Below, piece by piece: positions 19,562-24,567 of a stretch of 24,567 bases of DNA. A program made the translations under genes and the position numbers. The stretch covers positions 181,038-205,604 of the forward strand of contig MNCI01023656.1 of the NCBI GenBank assembly GCA_015680685.1, given 5' to 3'. The notes beneath the pieces were generated by a model, which saw only the letters and a list, made by a program, of their open reading frames with translations, did not search any database and was not told where the DNA came from. Numbering within the stretch: position 1 is the stretch's first letter; the number at the start of each line of letters is the position of its first letter. The stretch is from Gnetum montanum. Lineage: Eukaryota; Streptophyta; Gnetopsida; Gnetales; Gnetaceae.

Positions 19562-22500
19562 ATGAGCATTATAGACATTCTTACGCGCGTGGATGCTATT
19601 TGCAACAAGTATGAGAAATACGACTTGGACAAGATCAAGCAGAGCCAGATCGCCAGCAACGATCCCTTTCTTCGCCTTTATTCTGTTGTCGAGGCCGACC
19701 TTGAAGCTGCTTCGCAGGTTTGTTTTCCCCAACATTATTCGTTTCGGTCTAATTTCATTGGAGAGCAATGCCCGTCTTAACTTTTAGGCGGAATTGTTGT
19801 GCGTTTCCTTGAAGATCTTCACAAAATGGCCTAGAATTTTTAAAAGGTTTTTAAATGTGCGTCTTGCTAGGGTTTCAGAAAGCAGAGAACGCTGCCAATG
19901 AGAGTAATAAGGCTGTGGTAGCAACGTTGAATGCCGAAATTCGGCGGACAAAGGCCAGACTGCGCGAAGAGATTCCTAAACTCCAAAAATTAGCCCAGAA
20001 AAAGGTTCGTTTTTTCTGTTTCTTTAAAATCGATTTTGTTTTGTTTGTTTTTTTTCTAAAATTTTGGGCCTGATTTGCATCGTGCAACTGCCTTTTATGC
20101 CTATGATACACACTCATTTAAATTTGATTTTCAGAAAACTCGGTAATTTTAACGCAATGCTTTTTCCAGGATTTTAATGATTTTAAACATGGGTTGGCTT
20201 TGCATACTTTAAAGGGGAATTCCATGATATTCACTTTAGTAAATTACAAACCAGTTTGGACCAGCAGTCTTAACATGCAAGATATTCCATATTCGTCAAC
20301 ATGGTCCCTAACGAAATAGTTTTAGTAGTTTAATAATATTGCAATAAATTGTAAACTTCTTGCTGGGGATAAAAGCTTACATTTTTATTTTGTCATGTTG
20401 TAGTCAAACATGAGAAGCATCTTATCACATTGGTATTTATGCATTCTATTTGTAAAAATAGACATCCTAGAATGTGTTGATGAAAGTTGTTTAAACACAC
20501 AACTAAGGGTGTTTTCTAAATATTCCTTTGATGCACATGGAAATACTGAGACAGGTTTAAACCCTTGATTTTGAAATCCAAGTCAAGATTAAAACATGCA
20601 AACCAGTTAATATTGGTAGCCAAACTACCAATAAGGTAAACATTCTTCATTTATTAACTATCTTATAAGTCACATGTCTGATCCCAATAGGCTGCTGAGA
20701 TATACAAGCATAATGCAGAAGATTGTTGAAACTGAACCAGTGCAATAGATTCATAGGCTCTAGGGCATTCTTAGAAACAGCTTCATTTTCTGTTTCGGTT
20801 AAATGGACTTTTTTGCTTGCATACATAAAAAGCTCATAATTTTAAGCAAGAAAGTGGAAATCTTTGTTACAATAATTAAGGATCATCATTAAGAGGCTCA
20901 GTGCTCATCCCACCAAAGTGGGGTCGTGGAAAGGTTGGTGGATAAGTGAAAGCCTAACCTTTTTTGAGTGGGTCTTACAATGTGAGAAAGGAGCACCTTA
21001 CCATCACTCCAAATGACAGTTCTATATGTTACAAGAATTATTAATTGATATTTTAGTCCTCAATGCTTTGCTGAAATTGAGTAGCTGTAAGATGTGCAAC
21101 AACCTTTGTGCAATGAAGGACTTTTATAAAGTTGATTTAATTATCAGAATTATTTTGGGTATACCAAATTTCAACATGTTTGTAGTTTGAAGATTTCTTT
21201 TTGGGCTGTTTTTTTTTTAAATCTAGGTTTAGCATATGCAGTGCATTGTGGATATATTTGACACACTGATTCATGTTATATCTTTGCCAATCCATGTGTT
21301 AATTTCTCAGGTTAAGGGAGTTTCACAACAAGATGTTGCATCTCGCAGTGATTTGGTGCTTGCTTTGGAAGAAAAAATTGATTCTATACCTGATGGAACT
21401 ACTGCTGGAGCTAGGAGAACTGGTGGTTGGAGAACAGCTAACACACGCATGGACATTAAAATTGATTCCAAGAGACCTGGTATGGGGTTCTTTTAAGTAT
21501 GGTGCTGCTGAATTGGAACCTTGTACATACATAGATGTGTGTGTGTTTGAAGATTGGTTCTATTGAGTAGTTTTTTTGCTTTATCATTCTTAGAGACTTT
21601 TATTAACATGGACATTTTTGTTTTTTGTGTTTAGATGAATTGGACAGTGGATATTTTCAGCAGAGTGAAGAATCAAACCAATTTCACCAGGAATATGAGC
21701 GAAGGAAGGCAAGACAGGTAATCAAGAAACTAAAGGTTTTTAAAATGTGTGTGTTCTCATTCTTGTTCAACTGATCATAATAAATTATTTTGAATGCACT
21801 TCAAGTATGCCATTTGTAATATCAATATGCTGTGTAAGTCTTCCTTTCCAATTTAAATTTTATGTTGTTTACTATAGGATCAAGGATTGGATATGATCTC
21901 TGAAGGGTTAGACACCTTAAAGAACATTGCCCAGGACATCAATGAGGTTTGCACTAAAGAATTTAATCATTATTGTATGAATAACACTTTTATTTCTCAG
22001 TTTGTATGTTTTCTTCTGAATACAAAACCATTTTTTTTTACAGGAAATGGATAGACAAGTACCTTTAATGGATGAAATAGAAACTAAGGTATTTTATTTT
22101 ATGCTGCTATAATATGAATGTACTATCCTACCCCTAAAAAGGGAAAAATTCCTCAGCTATTCTTTGGACCTTGCTTAGGTGGACAAGGCAACATCAGACC
22201 TCAAGAGCACGAATGTGAGACTGAAAGAAACAGTAACCAAGGTAATAAATATTTCTTTTTTCATAGGAAAACCTTTACAGTTTACAAAAAATTTTAAAGG
22301 AAATTCTTGTATGGTCAGAAGAATTAAAAGGGCTATTACCTAGGAGCTTAATGCTCATTACATTAAGGTTTTGGGAGGGTTGGTAGATGGGTAAAAGCCC
22401 ATATATATATATATCATTATGAGTTGCTGTGCCTAGGCTTAAACTCAGGTTTGATGAATTGAGAAACAAGCCTCTTACAGTCAAAAGAAAGAATTGGATA

Positions 22501-24567
22501 AATATTAGTTTTGATTTGGAAAATTATCACTGTATGTGTATTTACAATTGGTAAACATTAGTATTTGAATTGCTTCTGATTAATGATAAAGATAACTAAA
22601 ATTTTAGTGCTTTCATGCATATAACGTAGATGAATCATCACTATATGAGTTCTCTTTTGCCATTTGCAAGAGCTAGATCCTTATTTATTTGCAATATCTT
22701 TTGATCATCTTCAGTTATTTTTCCTATTTTTTTTGTTCTTCTTTTTAGTTACTATTTTGGAACAGTGATGTAGCAACTTTTTAATAGGTTTATTATTTGA
22801 TCTTTTTTACACATGACCGAATCATATAAGATACTATTAAAGTGGAACAATCGTGGATGTGAATTTTAAATTTTGCCAATGATGTAGCACTAATAGTGAA
22901 ATAAAAAATGGGGCTAAAAGCAACATTGCATCAACTACAAAAGTTTTGTGAATGTACAAAAATGAAGGTGAACGTTGAAAAAACAAAAGTGCTAATTTGT
23001 GGAACCAATAAGAAAGATTACACTTTCTAGCTAAATAATAAAAGACTTGAGATTGAAGATACTTACAGATATTTGGAGGTAGGACCCTCTCAAAATTACA
23101 AGGGGAAGTATTGCATATCACAATGAGTTGCCAATGGATGGAAGGCCTTTTATACAATGAAGAACAAATATAGCAATTGTAATATTTAGACTTGGACAAT
23201 TCAAAAATATCTTTTTCAAATGACTGTCCAAACTATAGTGCTTTATGAATGTGTGGTGTAGGGCCTCGGTCTTGATCAAGATTCATGGAAAAAAATTAAG
23301 AAACCTTAAAAACAGTTATTGTTGGATGAATTTAAAGCAAAAACTCAAGTCCCATATGTAATACTCTTATTAGAAGCTAATCTGTTGCCATTGGAAGCTG
23401 AAGTAATGTATTAGTTCTTAACATTCTACTTGAGAAATAAAAATAGCAATAAGATCTTAAGAAAGATCATTTGAAAAGCTCAACAGCAGGGGTGGTTCCA
23501 TGAAGGACAATTGTGGCTACGAAAATGGGCTATTGATAATATTGATGGAATAATAAATTCAAAACAAGCTTGAAATAGTAATAAAATATCAGTATTAGTA
23601 TTTGAAATAGAAGCTACTCTAAGCCCCTCTAGTGTCTGTATTGTGCAATTTATATTTTTGTTTAATATTTAACATTACACTTAGTTGTTGTTCATGCCTC
23701 TTACCGTATAAGATAGCAAGCTTGATTATTGTCATGTAAAATTTTCCCTTAAGTTTTAATGGGATTTTTTTATTGCATAAAGCACCACTGACATATTTTT
23801 ATTTTGACCATTTTGTAACTTTAATCAGTTTCACCATTTGATTGAAACATTGATCCTAGGTAGTGGAACTATTTGCAGTGAGCGACTTTTTGGCCTTGAA
23901 TTGTTATTTTTATTTTACCACTGTTTATGCTTATATTGAAATTACATTCCTGTATATTCTGTCTCACTTTTCTAGTTTAGAAAAATTTTCTTGAGCTGCA
24001 TCCAACAGTACAATATTATCATCTGCAAATAGCATACACCTTATTTTAGTGCTACAAATAGCAAGGTTAAACAAATCATAGGGGAATGTTTTGCCTAATT
24101 CCCTAACAGAGTGGTAGAAAACCCAACCATCACATGAAACCTTAGGGCATGTAGAAAATTTCAAATTCCTATTTTAGTGCATTGAATGTGTAAATTTTAT
24201 TATTGATAAAAATCTTCATTTTCCTTTTCCAAAACATTTAACTAAAAGGTGAATTGAATGCATGACCAATGCTTGTGAGACCATATCTTAAACCACTGGA
24301 GTTGGCAGGTCATGTGTTTAACCAGAAAATCATCTTGAAGACATTTTCCTTTTACTCTGAAAGGGAATTATTTATTTCTTGATATTTTTCTTGTACAAAA
24401 GAGTTTTTTTTTTACCATAAAAATTTTGCACAAGTTGTTTATGCTCCATTTCTAATACTTGAATTCAGTGCTCATTTAATTAAGTTTTTATTTTTTTTGT
24501 TTTCAGATGCGTTCTAGTCGTAACTTCTGCGTTGACATCATTCTTCTTTGTATAATACTGGGGATTG
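19562..24567 (+). CDS. SYP71: SYP71-like Qc-SNARE (syntaxin of plants 7 family), 3' end beyond window
   Basis: This is a membrane-anchored Qc-SNARE; plant SYP7 proteins act in ER and plasma-membrane/cell-plate fusion. Exons: 19562-19717, 19879-20004, 21311-21479, 21635-21717, 21878-21946, 22044-22088, 22179-22241, 24507-24567+. All junctions are GT-AG and join in frame, giving 257 codons so far; about ten are outside, judged by the 266-residue Arabidopsis SYP71. Visible are the N-terminal MSIIDILTRVDAICNKYEKY, the conserved NAEIRRTKARLREE, and the SNARE motif (about residues 176-237, DQGLDMISEGLDTLK to VRLKETVTK). The zero-layer glutamine is at about 206 (EMDRQVPLMDEI), and the C-terminal anchor starts FCVDIILLCIILGI. 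No lesions are seen. The start is set by family alignment. A copy of exon 1 lies at 13357. Confidence 0.95.
20877..20995 (+). repeat. SINE-like repeat in intron 2
   Basis: GGCTCAGTGCTCATCCC, then GAAAGGTTGGTGGATAAGTG and AAAGCC, matches in order a diverged copy at 22335-22400 in intron 7 (GAGCTTAATGCTCATTAC, GGGAGGGTTGGTAGATGGG, AAAGCC). Two copies in one gene point to a dispersed element. The SINE assignment rests on size and on a B-box-like string in the second copy. The rest of this 1.3-kb intron shows nothing recognisable. Confidence 0.4.
22318..22490 (+). repeat. SINE-like repeat in intron 7
   Basis: This is the diverged partner of the repeat at 20877. Its tail (CCTAGGCTTAAACTCAGG, then ATTGAGAAACAAGCCTC) resembles tRNA-derived sequence in which a GGTTCGAACCC-type box has decayed. 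An (AT) microsatellite sits at about 22400-22414. Confidence 0.4.
22850..23550 (+). pseudogene. LINE reverse transcriptase remnant in intron 7 (sense)
   Basis: The frame starting at 22872 reads FANDVALIVK, corresponding to the FADD catalytic box of non-LTR reverse transcriptases, then LHQLQKFCECTKMKVNVEKTK and LEIEDTYRYLEV. Further on there is VLYECVV*G, SWKKIKKP, and VPYVILLLEANLLPLEAEVM. These are the fingers/thumb and post-polymerase blocks typical of plant LINEs. The box has D to N (FAND), and several stops and at least one frameshift break it. There is no poly(A) tail or target duplication that I can point to. Confidence 0.8.
23964..24190 (-). pseudogene. LINE reverse transcriptase remnant in intron 7 (antisense)
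   Basis: The minus-strand frame ends with CMLFADDNIVLLDAAQENFSKLEK, a well-kept FADD box. It is preceded by GKTFPYDLFNLAI, matching the GCPLSPxLFNL region of non-LTR reverse transcriptases. It covers the same catalytic box as the sense fragment at 22872, so it comes from a different LINE copy, not from the other half of one element. Confidence 0.75.

Overview
This is plant nuclear DNA. It holds an intron-containing SYP7-type Qc-SNARE gene, a purine-permease-family pseudogene, decayed plant LTR retrotransposons, and LINE reverse-transcriptase debris inside an intron. The transposon density, the nesting, and long introns loaded with repeats fit a large, repeat-rich seed-plant genome. A gymnosperm is possible, but nothing here identifies the species. 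One ambiguous base (n) is at 13599.

Layout. Positions 1-299 hold two LTR fragments of one family in opposite orientations. From 974 to about 5690 lies a decayed Ty3/gypsy element on the + strand: gag-like part, protease, reverse transcriptase with FMDD, RNase H and integrase. Many of its stops are TAG where glutamine is expected. From 5690 to 7640 there is noncoding, LTR-like sequence with a TATA box at 7213. From 7640 to 10430 there is a second broken element ORF, resembling the 'putative plant transposon protein' type plus a coiled coil. It is followed by an LTR (10734-12503) that is split by a younger solo LTR (11337-12317) with a perfect 5-bp target duplication, CTTGG. The solo LTR carries a striking array of GATATC palindromes just upstream of its own TATA box.

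From 12522 to 13620 there is a copy of the 5' part of the SNARE gene: upstream sequence, a broken exon 1 and nearly all of intron 1. It abuts a purine permease-like pseudogene (13720-14644). The original of this segment lies 6 kb downstream (18480-19876) and leads into the real gene, SYP71-like (19562 to beyond the window end). Eight exons of that gene are visible, all with GT-AG introns. Only about the last ten codons lie outside the window. The stretch 14645-18480 has no convincing gene but holds several short tandem duplications.

How things fit together. The only apparently intact gene is the SNARE. Upstream of it, a DNA-level duplication (the intron is retained) placed a second copy of its 5' region about 100 bp before the permease start codon, which could make or have made a promoter-exchange chimera. 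Everything else is mobile-element sequence at different stages of decay. I found no wholly new system. The most unusual items are the SNARE-promoter/permease junction and the GATATC-rich LTR promoter.
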